NCBI RefSeq assembly: GCF_943193185.1
Contig: NZ_CALPDE010000004.1
Location: 62,001-126,000 of the forward strand
Origin: Lactococcus ileimucosae
Lineage (GTDB): Bacteria > Bacillota > Bacilli > Lactobacillales > Streptococcaceae
Direction of reading: 5' to 3'
Length of the DNA: 64,000 nucleotides
Part shown: positions 9,755 through 19,975 of the stretch, one piece after another
Layout of the letters: each line of letters begins with the position of its first letter
Position numbering within the stretch: position 1 is the stretch's first letter
Translations under genes and position numbers: made by a program
The notes under the pieces: generated by a model
Databases searched by the model: none
What the model saw: only the letters and a program-made list of their open reading frames with translations
What the model was told of the DNA's origin: nothing

Positions 9755-10634
9755 CTTTTTTCACCTCCACTTTTGTTCCTCTACCAACGTCTGAACTTAT
9801 TCCAATCGCAAAGTCCAGACGGTCAAAAATAAGTTTTGCCAAATAGAGTCCTAAGCCGGAAGCCTTATAGTGTCCCCGGCCGTTATATCCCGTAAAACCA
9901 TGCTCAAATATCCGTGGCAGATCCTCAGGTAAAATCCCTATTCCCGTGTCACTTAATTCAATTTTGTTTTCTTCAATAGTGATTGTCAAACTTCCTTCAT
10001 TTGTATATTTTATCGCATTATTAAGCAGTTGCTCTAGGGCTAGGGCTAGCCATTTTCGGTCAGTAACTACTTCCCAATCTCCCGACAGCGTGACGGATAA
10101 GTTTTTCTGGATGAAAAAACTACTGTATTTTTTAAGAAGGTCACGCATGACAAGAGCAACCGAAAATCTCTCAAAGCGAAAGTCTGTCGAAATATTAGAT
10201 ATACGTTGATATTCCAGTAGCATCTTCAGATAATTATCCAAAGCAAAAGTTTGATTTTTTAGCTCTGTTGGATTTATCTCCGTTTGTGCCATTAAATCTA
10301 TAGCAGCCAGAGGTATCTTCATCTGATGAGACCAGACTTTGAGAATGTCTTCTGTTTCCCTAATGTGCCGCTCCCTCTCCACTAATTTTTCGCTCAAATC
10401 AGCCAACTCATGCTTGAGGTCCAGCAAGACTTCCTCCCGCTTTTCCCAGCGAAAATAAGAAGAAAGTAGATAAAGCACAAATACAATTAAGGCCAATATC
10501 GTTGCGTTTATGAGTGATTCTATCGGCAGATGCCAGAGTAGAAAATTGCTGACAAAAATAAAGAGCATGAGTAAAAAGACACCAATCTGAGCAATCTTTG
10601 TCTGTAGAAATCTCTTTATTTTATTCCAAGGCAT
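9744..10634 (-). CDS. Sensor histidine kinase, BceS/YxdK type
   Basis: The 296-residue intramembrane-sensing kinase has two N-terminal membrane helices (about residues 15-62) with almost no extracellular loop, then the DHp region with WSHQMKIPLAAIDLM (phosphorylated His) and an ATPase domain with N box NNAIKYTNEG and GLGLYLAK. Such kinases do not sense peptides directly but through a partner ABC permease, here the one at 11856. It overlaps the response regulator gene by 14 bases. Confidence 0.93.
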   Translation of the reverse strand: MPWNKIKRFLQTKIAQIGVFLLMLFIFVSNFLLWHLPIESLINATILALIVFVLYLLSSYFRWEKREEVLLDLKHELADLSEKLVERERHIRETEDILKVWSHQMKIPLAAIDLMAQTEINPTELKNQTFALDNYLKMLLEYQRISNISTDFRFERFSVALVMRDLLKKYSSFFIQKNLSVTLSGDWEVVTDRKWLALALEQLLNNAIKYTNEGSLTITIEENKIELSDTGIGILPEDLPRIFEHGFTGYNGRGHYKASGLGLYLAKLIFDRLDFAIGISSDVGRGTKVEVKKDER

Positions 10635-11277
10635 AGCCTACACCTCGCTTCGTCACCAGATGTGCGAAACCTATTTCCGCCAGTTTCTTGCGTAAGCGCG
10701 CCATCTTCACATTTAAAGTATTGCTATCAATAAATTCATCCGTTTGCCAAAGTTCCTGAAGGATAACTTCCTTGCTGACGACTGCGCCGTTTGCTCTAAA
10801 AAGTATACTTAAGATTTTATTTTCTGATGGTGTAAGTTCAACTTGTTTTTCGCCAAACTTTACCCTATTTTCAGATAAAATAAATCCTGCAAATTCTAGT
10901 TTTTCTGGCCCTGAAAACTTATAAGAGCGGCGTAAGAGAGCCTTTATCTTTGCCTTCAATATCTCTAACGAAAAAGGCTTTGTTACAAAGTCATCTGCCC
11001 CTTGGTTCATGGCGGTCACCTGATTCATATCATCACTCATTGATGAAATAAAGATAATCGGAATTTGGGAAACTTTTCGTAGCTCTGTTGTCCAATAAAA
11101 TCCATTATAAAAAGGTAAACCGATATCCATCAACACCAAATCTGGCTCTGCTTCCAAGATTTCTTGCTTTACTGCTCGAAAATTTAAAACAGAATGGACC
11201 TGAAATTCAGTTTTTAAAGCATTGGTCAACATTTTAACAATTGTTTTGTCATCCTCGACAATAAAAATCTTGGGCAT
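10621..11277 (-). CDS. OmpR-family response regulator, BceR/YxdJ type
   Basis: The receiver domain (about residues 1-115) has the acidic pair EDD, phosphorylation site LVLMDIGLP and TKPF, followed by a winged-helix DNA-binding domain. About 218 residues. The start at 11277 (MPKIFIVEDD) is chosen because GGAGGAG lies directly before it; an upstream in-frame ATG at 11331 has no such site. Expected to activate the ABC operon at 13816-14991 on antimicrobial-peptide stress. Confidence 0.93.
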   Translation of the reverse strand: MPKIFIVEDDKTIVKMLTNALKTEFQVHSVLNFRAVKQEILEAEPDLVLMDIGLPFYNGFYWTTELRKVSQIPIIFISSMSDDMNQVTAMNQGADDFVTKPFSLEILKAKIKALLRRSYKFSGPEKLEFAGFILSENRVKFGEKQVELTPSENKILSILFRANGAVVSKEVILQELWQTDEFIDSNTLNVKMARLRKKLAEIGFAHLVTKRGVGYALE

Positions 11278-11310
11278 TTCTCCTCCAAAAATATTTTCTA
11301 TATCTCCTAT

Positions 11311-11338
11311 TCTATAATATATAGTAGGCAAAAAGCAA
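11311..11338 (-). promoter_or_regulatory. Promoter of the response regulator operon
   Basis: TTGCTT, 16-base spacer, TATAGA on the minus strand, about 35 bases before the regulator ATG. Confidence 0.55.
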
Positions 11339-11636
11339 TATGTAAGAACAGCGGACGAAAACTCAACTAGAAAGTGCTACTTATGAAATTTTTAGGTAGC
11401 AGCTGAACAAGAGGTTAAAATCTTTTTTGACCTTTTGAAATGAGAGCTGTACGAGTTTTACAGTGCTTTTAAAACCTTGGATGAGTGTGAGTCAAGCATG
11501 AATGCCTCTATCTCTCTGAACGTTTCAAAACGAAAAGGACTTAGCCCTATACAGTACAGAACTAAATCCTTTACTCAAATAACTTGCCCAACTTCTTGAG
11601 ACTCTTAGCTAAACTGGTCTCAATGCAGGAACTCTG
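11339..11636. other. Intergenic stretch, non-coding, with a terminator
   Basis: About 300 bases with no supported gene. A small GCTAC/GTAGC hairpin lies at 11372-11397. On the minus strand, fragments such as FRFETFREIEAFM can be read between stops, which could be a decayed gene, but I could not match it to a transposase. Confidence 0.4.
11533..11573 (-). terminator. Terminator after the ABC-permease operon
   Basis: Minus strand AAAGGATTTAG / CTAAGTCCTTTT inverted repeat, downstream of the small membrane protein gene. Confidence 0.6.
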
Positions 11637-11855
11637 TCAGAAAAATGCTGTTAGACCGTAGTAAACCAAACCAACAACGATGAGCAATGAAAGCGTATGT
11701 AAACTGACGGATATTTTCTGTAAGAGCTTAATATCTTTACAGTTTTGAATCTTTCTCTGGACAAAACGAAGCCCTGCCCAAGCATACCAGACACAGAAAC
11801 TAAGAGCAGTGAGTGAGGCTCCGAGAACCAGTAAATAGTAGGGAATTTTTTCCAT
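11637..11855 (-). CDS. Small two-helix membrane protein
   Basis: The 72-residue protein has two hydrophobic segments (about residues 6-26 and 50-70) separated by a basic loop RFVQRKIQNCKDIK. Its ATG follows the permease stop codon with no gap, and GGAGAAA precedes it, so it is probably co-translated with the BceB-type permease. I do not recognise the family. Position suggests an accessory part of the peptide-detoxification transporter. A competing frame (11651-11872) overlaps the permease and looks like a shadow. Confidence 0.65.
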   Translation of the reverse strand: MEKIPYYLLVLGASLTALSFCVWYAWAGLRFVQRKIQNCKDIKLLQKISVSLHTLSLLIVVGLVYYGLTAFF

Positions 11856-13823
11856 TTATTTTTTCTCCACAATATTGTAATAAACGCGACTTGTTCCCTT
11901 ATAGATAAGCCAGTAAATAACGACCAAAGCAGCGATACTTCCTAAGCTTACCCAGAGAATCAATTGGTTATCCATGATGCCAAAGATTTGAATAAGTTTG
12001 CTAATCATGATGTAGGCAAAGCTGAAATGTAGAACAGTCATTGCAATTGGAAGTAGGAAAATCATGCTAACTTGTGACTTGATCGTTTTAGCCACTTGTT
12101 TTTTCGAAAGCCCTACTTCTTGGAGAATCTTGAACGCACGTTTATCTTGCGTACCTTCAGAAAGCTGTTTGTAATAGATAATCAAAGCTGCACCTAAGAT
12201 AAAGCTGATACCAAGTACTAAACCTATGAAAACAAATGCACCGATACCTGTTTGCACTTCTTTCAGCTCGGTTGAGCGGAAAGTAAGTGTGCCTTCGTCC
12301 TCCTCAAATGCCTTTCTGAGCTTGTCTTGCTCTTGTTCTTGAAGCTCAAAGTTCACCGTCAAAGATGGAGTTATTTGATAAGAGTTCTCTCTCTCGCTGT
12401 TTGCCTGATTATAGGCAGCTAGAGCTTGATACAATGCCTCATCATTTGGAAATATAATAAGCATTGGTGTTGTCATGTTCAACATGATTGGATATTTCTT
12501 CAAGTCACTCGTTGCCATAATGGTTTTGACTTCATATTGAGTGCCAAACCAGTTGAGTTTTTTTAGATTTGGATAAGCTCCAAAATAATCGAGGACGTTT
12601 ATCTGCTTGCCTGAAATATCTGCAACTTTTTCATTCAAGTTTTTCAATGTTTGCAAGGTTGTCATTGAGAATCGCAGGGCTGTTTTTTGAGTCGTCAATG
12701 GAGAAATACGGAGAGTATCCGTTGCTGCTTTTTGCCCATCAACCATTAAGAAATCCGCGCTTAGAGCTGTCGAAACATTGGAAATTTCAACTCCAGCTTG
12801 GTCTGCTTTTTCTTTCAGAGTTTGGACCATTTGAGCAGTTGTTTTTTCTTGGCTGTATAGAACATATCTTCCTTCTTTCGGATAAGCCCGCTCTACTGCT
12901 TGAGTGCTTCCCACAAAAATACCAATTGTGACCACTAATGTCACTAAACTCATTGATAAAAGAATCGTGATGTTTGCTAGCCCAACTGCATTGGCTTTCA
13001 TCCGATAAAGCATAGAACTGATCGTGATAAAGTTTTGCGGTTTATAGTAAGAATTGCGCTTTTTACGCCATTTTAGATACCAAACAGTAAAACTTATATA
13101 AAAGAAGTATGTCCCCAGAATAACGACTAAGACCGCAATAAAGAAAGTTGTCAAAGCCTTGATCGGGTTATCGACGCTTACTGCAAGACTATATCCTACA
13201 ATGAGTAAGAGAAGCCCAATGATAGCCATGAAGATATTTGACTTGGGTTCTTTTTCTCCCTTAGATTCTTCACGCAACAGGTCTAAACTTGAAGATTTCC
13301 AAATGATAAATGTTCCTATGACAAGGAGTATAGAGAAGAAAATCAAGAAAATTAATGCAACAGTAAACACAGCTCCTGCTGTAATTGCCAAATCAAACTG
13401 ATTTTCTCCAATCATATTTATGAAAATAAGGAAAAAGAATTTTGAAAAGGCAATCCCAGCGATTGTACCAATAATTACTATGGCAATGTAACTCAGAACA
13501 AGTTCAAAGAAAGAAACGAGTGCTATTTTCTTCTTTCCCAGACCTAAAATATCATAAAGCCCAAACTCACGCGAACGTTGCAGTTGCAAGAAACGATAAC
13601 TATAGACGAGGATGATGCCCGCAAATATAGCTAAAATCCACATTCCAAAAGTCATCAGTTGTGAAACTGCTGCGCCTCCCTTCATGTGTTCAAGAGAGGG
13701 GGACTGTCCGATAGCCACTGTGATAAAGAGCAAAACAAACATTGTCACACTTGCTACGATAAAGGGGGCAAAAGACTTGAAACCTTTCTTCAAATTTTGG
13801 ACGGCCAGCTTAAAACTAAGCAT
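11856..13823 (-). CDS. BceB/YxdM-type ABC permease (FtsX-like)
   Basis: The permease has about 655 residues and around ten membrane segments in the BceB pattern: one helix near residue 25, FtsX-like bundles, and a large extracellular domain (about residues 300-510) that binds the peptide antibiotic. In such systems it also signals to the kinase. The start at 13823 ([14 protein letters not shown]) is chosen because GGAGGT lies eight bases upstream; the longer frame to 13844 would bury that site. It overlaps the ATPase gene by eight bases. Confidence 0.94.
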   Translation of the reverse strand: MLSFKLAVQNLKKGFKSFAPFIVASVTMFVLLFITVAIGQSPSLEHMKGGAAVSQLMTFGMWILAIFAGIILVYSYRFLQLQRSREFGLYDILGLGKKKIALVSFFELVLSYIAIVIIGTIAGIAFSKFFFLIFINMIGENQFDLAITAGAVFTVALIFLIFFSILLVIGTFIIWKSSSLDLLREESKGEKEPKSNIFMAIIGLLLLIVGYSLAVSVDNPIKALTTFFIAVLVVILGTYFFYISFTVWYLKWRKKRNSYYKPQNFITISSMLYRMKANAVGLANITILLSMSLVTLVVTIGIFVGSTQAVERAYPKEGRYVLYSQEKTTAQMVQTLKEKADQAGVEISNVSTALSADFLMVDGQKAATDTLRISPLTTQKTALRFSMTTLQTLKNLNEKVADISGKQINVLDYFGAYPNLKKLNWFGTQYEVKTIMATSDLKKYPIMLNMTTPMLIIFPNDEALYQALAAYNQANSERENSYQITPSLTVNFELQEQEQDKLRKAFEEDEGTLTFRSTELKEVQTGIGAFVFIGLVLGISFILGAALIIYYKQLSEGTQDKRAFKILQEVGLSKKQVAKTIKSQVSMIFLLPIAMTVLHFSFAYIMISKLIQIFGIMDNQLILWVSLGSIAALVVIYWLIYKGTSRVYYNIVEKK

Positions 13824-14604
13824 TGTGTACCACCTCCGTTTCACTTGGACCTACCGGAGAACCTAAGAATGAAGTCATGGACAGTGTAATTTCCTTTGCA
13901 AAGTCTGTTGATGATTTTTCACCTCGATAAAGCTGGTGGTAAAGCATCCCATCTTTAATAAAAAGGACGCGCTTAGCGTGACTCGCTGCCAAACTTGAGT
14001 GTGTAACCATGATAATCGTTTGCCCCGCATCATTAATATTCTCAAAAAGTTCAAGCAAACTTTCCGAATTTTTATAGTCTAGAGCTGCTGTAGGCTCATC
14101 AGCTAGAACCAAATCTGGTTGCGAAATCAAGGCACGTGCCACAGCCACACGTTGTTGTTGCCCACCTGAGAGCTCAAAAGGCTGTTTTTCTAAGAGGCTC
14201 TCAATATTTAGTTTTGGTGCCAAGTTTTCCAAACGTGTCTTCATCTTGCTTACTGGAGCCTTAGACAAAACCAAAGGAAGATAAATATTATCTCTAACAG
14301 ACAAGGTATCTAAAAGATTGAAATCTTGGAAAACAAATCCAAGATGTTCCCTGCGAAAAGCTGAAATATCCTTGTCTTTAATGGCTGTAATATCACGTCC
14401 TGAGAGTAAAACTTGACCGGCTGTAGGTTTTTCCAGGGTAGATAATATGTTCAACAAGGTGGTTTTTCCTGACCCTGACTCACCCATAATCGCAATATAT
14501 TCGCCTTTTTCCACAGAGAAATCAATATCTGCAAGAGCTGTTGTTTCTTCCTTTGAAAAACGTGTTTTGAAAACTTTTTTGATATGTTTAACTTCTAGTA
14601 GCAT
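13816..14604 (-). CDS. BceA/YxdL-type ABC transporter ATPase
   Basis: The 262-residue ATP-binding protein of the LolD/MacB-like class has Walker [10 protein letters not shown], the Q-loop region [12 protein letters not shown], signature LSGGQQQR and Walker [13 protein letters not shown]. It powers the adjacent permease in removing cell-wall-active peptides from the membrane. It is first in a tight operon with the permease and small protein. Confidence 0.95.
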   Translation of the reverse strand: MLLEVKHIKKVFKTRFSKEETTALADIDFSVEKGEYIAIMGESGSGKTTLLNILSTLEKPTAGQVLLSGRDITAIKDKDISAFRREHLGFVFQDFNLLDTLSVRDNIYLPLVLSKAPVSKMKTRLENLAPKLNIESLLEKQPFELSGGQQQRVAVARALISQPDLVLADEPTAALDYKNSESLLELFENINDAGQTIIMVTHSSLAASHAKRVLFIKDGMLYHQLYRGEKSSTDFAKEITLSMTSFLGSPVGPSETEVVHNA

Positions 14605-14640
14605 TTTTTCTCCTCCGTATATCTTGCCTTGATTTTATTT

Positions 14641-14991
14641 TTAGTTTAACTTCTCTTTTGCTTTACTTGGCAAGTCTTTTTCTTGAACTTCTTCCCAACT
14701 TGTTATACCTTTGACTTTGTTATCTGTCAGTTTGAGGTAAGCATTTTTACGTAAGTTATGCTGTGCCGTAAAGAACACTTCTTTTTCGTTTCCTTTTTTA
14801 TCATAGGAGGTCAGCTTGTATTCATAATTTATAAAACGCTCTCCCGAGTCTGCTTTAATGGTTTTTTCTCTACCATCTTCTGTGATTTTTACATAGCGTT
14901 CTGCACCACCATAGCTTGTTTTATACCAACCATAGCCTAAACCACCGATGATTACAACAAATGCAAGTAAACCAATTAGTACTTTTTTCAT
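14641..14991 (-). CDS. YxeA-family secreted/anchored protein
   Basis: The 116-residue protein has an N-terminal membrane/signal segment (about residues 4-23) and a YxeA/DUF1093 domain: YVKITEDGREKT, YEYKLTSYDKKGNEKEV and NAYLKLTDNKVKGITSW are typical. In Bacillus subtilis yxeA sits with the yxdJKLM antimicrobial-peptide system, the same company as here (ATPase 37 bases downstream). Its role is unknown. No lipobox cysteine was seen. Confidence 0.9.
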   Translation of the reverse strand: MKKVLIGLLAFVVIIGGLGYGWYKTSYGGAERYVKITEDGREKTIKADSGERFINYEYKLTSYDKKGNEKEVFFTAQHNLRKNAYLKLTDNKVKGITSWEEVQEKDLPSKAKEKLN

Positions 14992-15086
14992 ATTTTTTCC
15001 TCTTTCATATTAGGCGTGACTTTTACTTAAGTTTATATCTTTATTCTAGCAAATAATATTTTCTATAAACTTACACTTTTGTAATG

Positions 15087-15122
15087 AAAAAAAACTAGAG
15101 CCTCAATGGTTCTAGTTTTTTC
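15087..15122. terminator. Strong terminator after aroC
   Basis: Perfect-looking hairpin AAAACTAGAGCC / GGTTCTAGTTTT with A and T runs on both sides; overlaps the end of aroC. Confidence 0.88.
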
Positions 15123-16290
15123 AGAATTTTTTTAAGCGTGCGTTGTACTTTTGAAATGCTTCTTGAAGTTCTCTAAAGCTGTCACTCGAAAATTTATCAC
15201 AAATCTCCTGAGCTAAGACAGTAGCAATAACGTTTTCCATGACGACTCCTGCCGCTGGTAAGGCTGTAGGATCGGAACGCTCAACACTTGCCTTATAAGG
15301 TTCGTGTGTTTCCGTATTTACTGACATAAGAGGCTTATACAAGGTCGGAATAGGCTTCATTACACCTCGAATAATCAAATCTTCGCCGTTTGTCATTCCC
15401 CCTTCAAAACCGCCAAGATTATTGCTCTTCCGACTGTAACCCGCTTGTTCCGACCAACAGATTTCATCCATGACCTGACTTCCTTGAAGTCGTCCTGCTT
15501 CGAAACCTAAGCCAAATTCGACACCTTTAAAGGCATTGATTGAAACAACGGCTGCTGCAATTTTCGCATCTAATTTTCGGTCGTAATGCACATAAGAGCC
15601 CAGACCAGCAGGAACATTTGTCGCACGTACCTCAACTATACCTCCTATTGTGTCCCCCTTCTTTTTTATATCATCAATATAAGCACGAATCTCTGCCGCG
15701 CGTGAGGTGTCGACCAGAGATAAGTCATTTGAACCTGCTCTTTCTTTGATTTTCTCTACTGTCAAGTCTGAAAGAGATGCTGTGGTTTCCTTGCCCCCAA
15801 AATTGACCACATGATGAGCCAGATCAATGCCTAAATTTTTTAGCAAAGTCTTAGCTACCGCACCAACCGCTACTCTCATGGTCGTTTCACGCGCTGAAGA
15901 ACGTTCAAGTGTATTGCGCAAGTCATCAAATTCGTACTTCATTCCCCCAACGAGGTCTGCATGACCGGGTCTTGGTTTCGTTAACTTTCGTTGTTTCTTT
16001 ACGGATGCGTCAACCGCTTCAGGAGCCATAATTTCTGTCCAGTGTGAGAAATCACGATTACTTACATTGAGCGTGAGCGGGCTTCCTAAAGTTTTTCCGT
16101 GTCGGAGACCACTCGTAATTTCAACTTGGTCATTCTCAATCTTCATACGTCCGCCCCGTCCATAGCCGCCTTGACGACGCTTAAGTTCAATATTGATGTC
16201 CTCAGCTTGCAGAGGAAGTCCTGCAGGAAGCCCCTCAATAATAGCTGTCAATCGCGGTCCATGTGACTCTCCAGCTGTAAAAAACCGCAT
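15121..16290 (-). CDS. aroC: Chorismate synthase
   Basis: Converts EPSP to chorismate using reduced FMN. The 389 residues are the normal length. Family motifs include [18 protein letters not shown] at the N-terminus, [24 protein letters not shown] and [15 protein letters not shown]. It starts two bases after the yktB stop and is last in a run aroE-aroB-transporter-yktB-aroC, followed by a strong terminator. Confidence 0.97.
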   Translation of the reverse strand: MRFFTAGESHGPRLTAIIEGLPAGLPLQAEDINIELKRRQGGYGRGGRMKIENDQVEITSGLRHGKTLGSPLTLNVSNRDFSHWTEIMAPEAVDASVKKQRKLTKPRPGHADLVGGMKYEFDDLRNTLERSSARETTMRVAVGAVAKTLLKNLGIDLAHHVVNFGGKETTASLSDLTVEKIKERAGSNDLSLVDTSRAAEIRAYIDDIKKKGDTIGGIVEVRATNVPAGLGSYVHYDRKLDAKIAAAVVSINAFKGVEFGLGFEAGRLQGSQVMDEICWSEQAGYSRKSNNLGGFEGGMTNGEDLIIRGVMKPIPTLYKPLMSVNTETHEPYKASVERSDPTALPAAGVVMENVIATVLAQEICDKFSSDSFRELQEAFQKYNARLKKF

Positions 16291-16291
16291 G

Positions 16292-16882
16292 TTATTCCTC
16301 CATCAATTCTTTGTATATGGGAAGTAGAAGGTCAACCGTTTCAAGCATTTCTTGCAAAATTACTTCGTCTTGCTTCCCATCAAAACGCGAAGCTTCCCAA
16401 ACTTTACCTATTTCTAATTCTGCCTTTTTTACCTTTTTCAAACGTGTGACCAGTTCTGAAAATTGGCTGGTTTCATAAAAGTTCGGCTGCGTATGATTCT
16501 TTGAAAGAACAAAACCAGCTGGCAATGTGCCAAATTGAGTTAATCTATCCGCATAAGCGTGCTGACCTTTTGGCTGATCAATGATTGAAAGGTAAATAAA
16601 TACATAGTCTTTCCAAATGCCTAACTGAAAATGCGGTTCCATCTTATACCCCCGCTTTTGTCGCCCAATGGCTGACCATGTATTTTCTGGAGCATGGCTG
16701 GTACGACGGCGATGCTGAGCAATGTGCAGATAAAAATTCTGCTCTGGAAAGGCTTGACTGATTCTTTCTTTCAATACCTCACCAATCTCCATAAAAACAG
16801 GCTGAATCTCTGAGCGCACAGCTTGCATACGGGCCTCTAGACCTTCGATATCAAATACTTCAAATGATTTTTTCCTAAACAT
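16292..16882 (-). CDS. yktB: YktB/UPF0637 family protein (DUF1054)
   Basis: The 196-residue cytoplasmic protein of unknown function is widespread in Firmicutes. It starts [19 protein letters not shown] and contains [21 protein letters not shown] and [15 protein letters not shown], characteristic of UPF0637. It lies between a transporter gene and aroC with very short gaps, so it is likely co-transcribed with aro genes. No catalytic residues can be named. Confidence 0.87.
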   Translation of the reverse strand: MFRKKSFEVFDIEGLEARMQAVRSEIQPVFMEIGEVLKERISQAFPEQNFYLHIAQHRRRTSHAPENTWSAIGRQKRGYKMEPHFQLGIWKDYVFIYLSIIDQPKGQHAYADRLTQFGTLPAGFVLSKNHTQPNFYETSQFSELVTRLKKVKKAELEIGKVWEASRFDGKQDEVILQEMLETVDLLLPIYKELMEE

Positions 16883-16888
16883 ATAACC

Positions 16889-17815
16889 TCACAAAAATTT
16901 TATACAAACGATACCCGTCAGCATAATCCCAACACCAATAACTTGTGTTAGGCGTAACGGATAAGTACCTGAACGCCACCAGCCGAACTGTTGAACCAAC
17001 ATTGAACCAACGATTTGCCCTAGAAGAGCCATCATGATACTGAGGCCTGCTCCTATCTTTGGCACTGCCAAAACCGAACCTAAAACGAAGAAAGCCCCCC
17101 AGATACCACCTAACATGTTCCATTTTTTTATCTTTCTTAACTCTACTCTTGTGATAAGACGTCGCTCAGTCAGCAAAGTAATAATAAAAATGGCAATTAA
17201 ACCGATAAAAAAGGACATAAAAGAAGCTTGAATAGGCCTCTGCAATAAAAATCCCAGATGGCCGTTAATTGCTTGCTGAATTGCCATAAATGAGCCGGAT
17301 ATAATTGCCCAGAGTCGCCAGGGCAACAGGTTAGAACTCGGTTCTAACTGTTTTGCTTTGTCATTTAGGCTAGGGAGAACTACGGCAATCAAGAGACCTA
17401 ATATTGTAATAAGAACTCCCAAAACCCGCATCATGCGCAGAGGAATTTGGACTGCATAAAACCAGCCAAAGCTGTCAATAATAACACCTGTCACTATCTG
17501 CCCTAAAATAGGGAAAATAACGGTTTGCACAGCGCCTAATCTCGGAAAGAGAAAAACATTAGACGTGACATAGACCGGACCTAGTAAGCCACCAATCCAT
17601 ATCCAAACTGGATGGGACTGGACAAATTCGGCAGACGGAAACAAGTTCCCCGTTAAAAGTAATGAAGTTGTGCCTAAAAAAACGACCCCAATAATTTGAG
17701 AAATTGTTGATGCCCAAAATGGGGAATTAACATTTTTGCGAAGTTCGGCGTTAATCGGGTTTTGGTTTGCTAGTAAAAAACCCGCAAAAAGTGCTATTCC
17801 AAGATAGACAAACAT
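16889..17815 (-). CDS. DMT-superfamily transporter, duplicated YdcZ/DUF606 type
   Basis: The 308-residue membrane protein has about ten helices arranged as two related halves (residues about 1-150 and 165-308). Each contains the pattern F.A.LLA.Q..IN..L and ends VTGVIIDSFGWF or VGSMLVQQFGWW, then a conserved RVLGVLITILG / QVIGVGIMLTG segment. Substrate unknown. Located within the aro gene run, which could point to an aromatic compound, but this is only contextual. Confidence 0.88.
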   Translation of the reverse strand: MFVYLGIALFAGFLLANQNPINAELRKNVNSPFWASTISQIIGVVFLGTTSLLLTGNLFPSAEFVQSHPVWIWIGGLLGPVYVTSNVFLFPRLGAVQTVIFPILGQIVTGVIIDSFGWFYAVQIPLRMMRVLGVLITILGLLIAVVLPSLNDKAKQLEPSSNLLPWRLWAIISGSFMAIQQAINGHLGFLLQRPIQASFMSFFIGLIAIFIITLLTERRLITRVELRKIKKWNMLGGIWGAFFVLGSVLAVPKIGAGLSIMMALLGQIVGSMLVQQFGWWRSGTYPLRLTQVIGVGIMLTGIVCIKFL

Positions 17816-17956
17816 TATAATTTTTTGATTATTTTCTCCATTGTATTCTTATTTATGAGAAACAAGCAGTCTTTATAAGCCCTGTTTCCAAAATCTTGGC
17901 GAAAGATGAGCCTGTATTAACTCTTTTAGTCAATCTTCATCAACAATGCCCACTCT

Positions 17957-19039
17957 TCAGAGACTGTCACTGCCTCCTACCTTTAGGTACTCTCGCATTT
18001 CTTCTAGGCTTATTTCATGGATTGTGGCACGTCCAATTTCTGGCACAAGTATTGTCTTTATTCTATTGCCCCGTGCCTTCTTGTCATGCACGACTATGTC
18101 AAACAAAGCCGTTTCATCCCAAGGCTGATAAGTTTGAGGAAGTTGAAACTTTTGCAGCATTTCTCTGATTTTTTCTGTCATCCCTTTGGGCATAAGCCCT
18201 TTACTTTCCGCAACCTTGCTGATTTGGACCATGCCAATAGCAACAGCTTCACCGTGCATAACTTGACCATAGCCCGCCCAAGTTTCTACAGCATGGCCAA
18301 TGGTGTGACCAAAATTCAAATATAGCCGCGTTCCTTGGTCAAATTGATCTTCCACTACAAGTTTTCGCTTTACTTCACAGGCTGCATGAATAAAGTATTC
18401 TGCTTCCTGTAATAATTCTTGAGCATTTTTCAACTTGGATAGACGTTGCCACAGCTCCTTATCTGCGATAAGGGCACACTTCACAATTTCCCCGATGCCT
18501 TCACGGAAGTCTCGAGGGGGTAACGTTTTTAAGACTTCTGGATCAATCAGTACACCATCTGGCTGTGCAAAAGTGCCAATCATGTTTTTCGCATAAGCAC
18601 TATTCACACCAGTTTTTCCACCAATGGAACTGTCAACTTGTGCGGTCAAGCTGGTGGGGATTTGGAGAAAATGAATTCCCCGCATATAAGTACTGGCAGC
18701 AAAAGCAGCTAGATCACCAACAACTCCTCCTCCCAAGGCAATAATGCCGTCTGAACGTGTCAGAGATTGTTCAGCACAAAAGTTCCAAAGTCTTTCTACA
18801 GTAGCTAAGTTTTTGTTCTCCTCCCCTGCTGGAAATTCAAAAGTAAAAACCTCAAAACCCTCGCGCTCCAAATGGGTTCTTACCCCAGTACCATAGAGCG
18901 CATTCACATTATTATCTGTCACGAGGACAATCTTTTGCTTCTTCCAAAGACTGCTGACCCAGTTTCCGACAGAGGATAAACTGCCTTTTTCGATAAGAAT
19001 GTCATAAGGATTTCGTGGAAAATCAACTTTTAATCTCAT
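17957..19039 (-). CDS. aroB: 3-dehydroquinate synthase
   Basis: Second step of the shikimate pathway: cyclises DAHP to 3-dehydroquinate using NAD and a metal ion. The 360 residues are the normal length. Visible motifs are [19 protein letters not shown], the [19 protein letters not shown] motif, metal ligands in [13 protein letters not shown] and [11 protein letters not shown]. It overlaps aroE by 17 bases. Confidence 0.97.
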   Translation of the reverse strand: MRLKVDFPRNPYDILIEKGSLSSVGNWVSSLWKKQKIVLVTDNNVNALYGTGVRTHLEREGFEVFTFEFPAGEENKNLATVERLWNFCAEQSLTRSDGIIALGGGVVGDLAAFAASTYMRGIHFLQIPTSLTAQVDSSIGGKTGVNSAYAKNMIGTFAQPDGVLIDPEVLKTLPPRDFREGIGEIVKCALIADKELWQRLSKLKNAQELLQEAEYFIHAACEVKRKLVVEDQFDQGTRLYLNFGHTIGHAVETWAGYGQVMHGEAVAIGMVQISKVAESKGLMPKGMTEKIREMLQKFQLPQTYQPWDETALFDIVVHDKKARGNRIKTILVPEIGRATIHEISLEEMREYLKVGGSDSL

Positions 19040-19889
19040 TTTTTTCCTCCAATTCCTGTCCTATCTGCCCAATAGGCATTTTCTTTCCTGTCCATAATTC
19101 AAAAGAAACTGCTGCTTGATGAAGAAGCATTCCCAAGCCATTTTTCGTTTGGTTACCCTGTGCTTCTGCCCATTTCATCAGGGGCGTTTCCTGTAGCTTG
19201 TAAATCGTATCCACCACTAATAGGTGAGGAGGGAGACTGATAGAAGACGAGATAGGCATTGCTTTGTCTAACATACCGACTGGTGTTGCATTGACCAATA
19301 AATCTGCTTCAGTAATTTCACATTGCAGACGTGAGGTATCGGCCAAGTCAAAAACGCTGATTATACTTTGTGTTTGGGTTGCTATTTTTTCCAAGCGCTG
19401 CTCCAAAGTCTTATAAGAACTGGACCGCCTAGCAAAAACAGTGATTTCTCGCATCCCGAGTAGAAGGGCTTGAACAATAATGGCAAGGGCAGCGCCACCA
19501 CCACCTATAATTACCATTTTTTTGTCCTTAGGCTCAAAACTTAAGGCATTAAAAAATCCTATACCATCCGTATTATAACCCACCAGCTTCCCGCTGTGAT
19601 TGACAACAGTATTCACAGCGCCCATCAGGCGTGCTTCCTCCGATAAATCATCTAAAAACTCGATTAGCTTATGCTTATAGGGCATCGAGATGTTGAGACC
19701 GTACATGTCCAAAGTTCTAATATTATTTACCGTCTGGCCTAAATATTTCTCATCTTTAAGCTCCCAAGCCAGATATACACCATTTTCGTTCACAAGTTCA
19801 AATGCACGATTATGGATAAAGGGTGAGAAGCTGTGTTTGATCGGATAGGCTAAAACTGCCGCCATCCTCGTGTATCCATTTATCTCCAT
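19023..19889 (-). CDS. aroE: Shikimate dehydrogenase
   Basis: Reduces 3-dehydroshikimate to shikimate with NADPH. The 288 residues include the substrate site [16 protein letters not shown], catalytic Lys in NISMPYKHK, the Asn-Thr-Asp motif GYNTDGIGF, nucleotide-binding loop GGGGAALAI and basic ARRSSS for NADP. First of the run aroE-aroB-transporter-yktB-aroC. Confidence 0.96.
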   Translation of the reverse strand: MEINGYTRMAAVLAYPIKHSFSPFIHNRAFELVNENGVYLAWELKDEKYLGQTVNNIRTLDMYGLNISMPYKHKLIEFLDDLSEEARLMGAVNTVVNHSGKLVGYNTDGIGFFNALSFEPKDKKMVIIGGGGAALAIIVQALLLGMREITVFARRSSSYKTLEQRLEKIATQTQSIISVFDLADTSRLQCEITEADLLVNATPVGMLDKAMPISSSISLPPHLLVVDTIYKLQETPLMKWAEAQGNQTKNGLGMLLHQAAVSFELWTGKKMPIGQIGQELEEKNEIKS

Positions 19890-19940
19890 ATTTTACCTGT
19901 ATCTCTTTTTCGTTTTGCCCAATTGCTTTTTAATATAAAA

Positions 19941-19966
19941 AATAGTATTAGATAACCAATACTATT
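19941..19966 (-). terminator. Terminator after the DedA gene
   Basis: Minus strand AATAGTATT, 8-base loop, AATACTATT, then T run. Confidence 0.75.
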
Positions 19967-19975
19967 ATAACTTAT

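Noticed and set aside
11339..11636. Possible transposase remnant
   Set aside because: Broken frames on the minus strand could not be matched to any transposase family, and no terminal inverted repeats were found.
11651..11872. 73-codon frame overlapping the small membrane protein and permease end
   Set aside because: Out of frame with the better-placed 72-codon gene that has a ribosome site and two clear helices.
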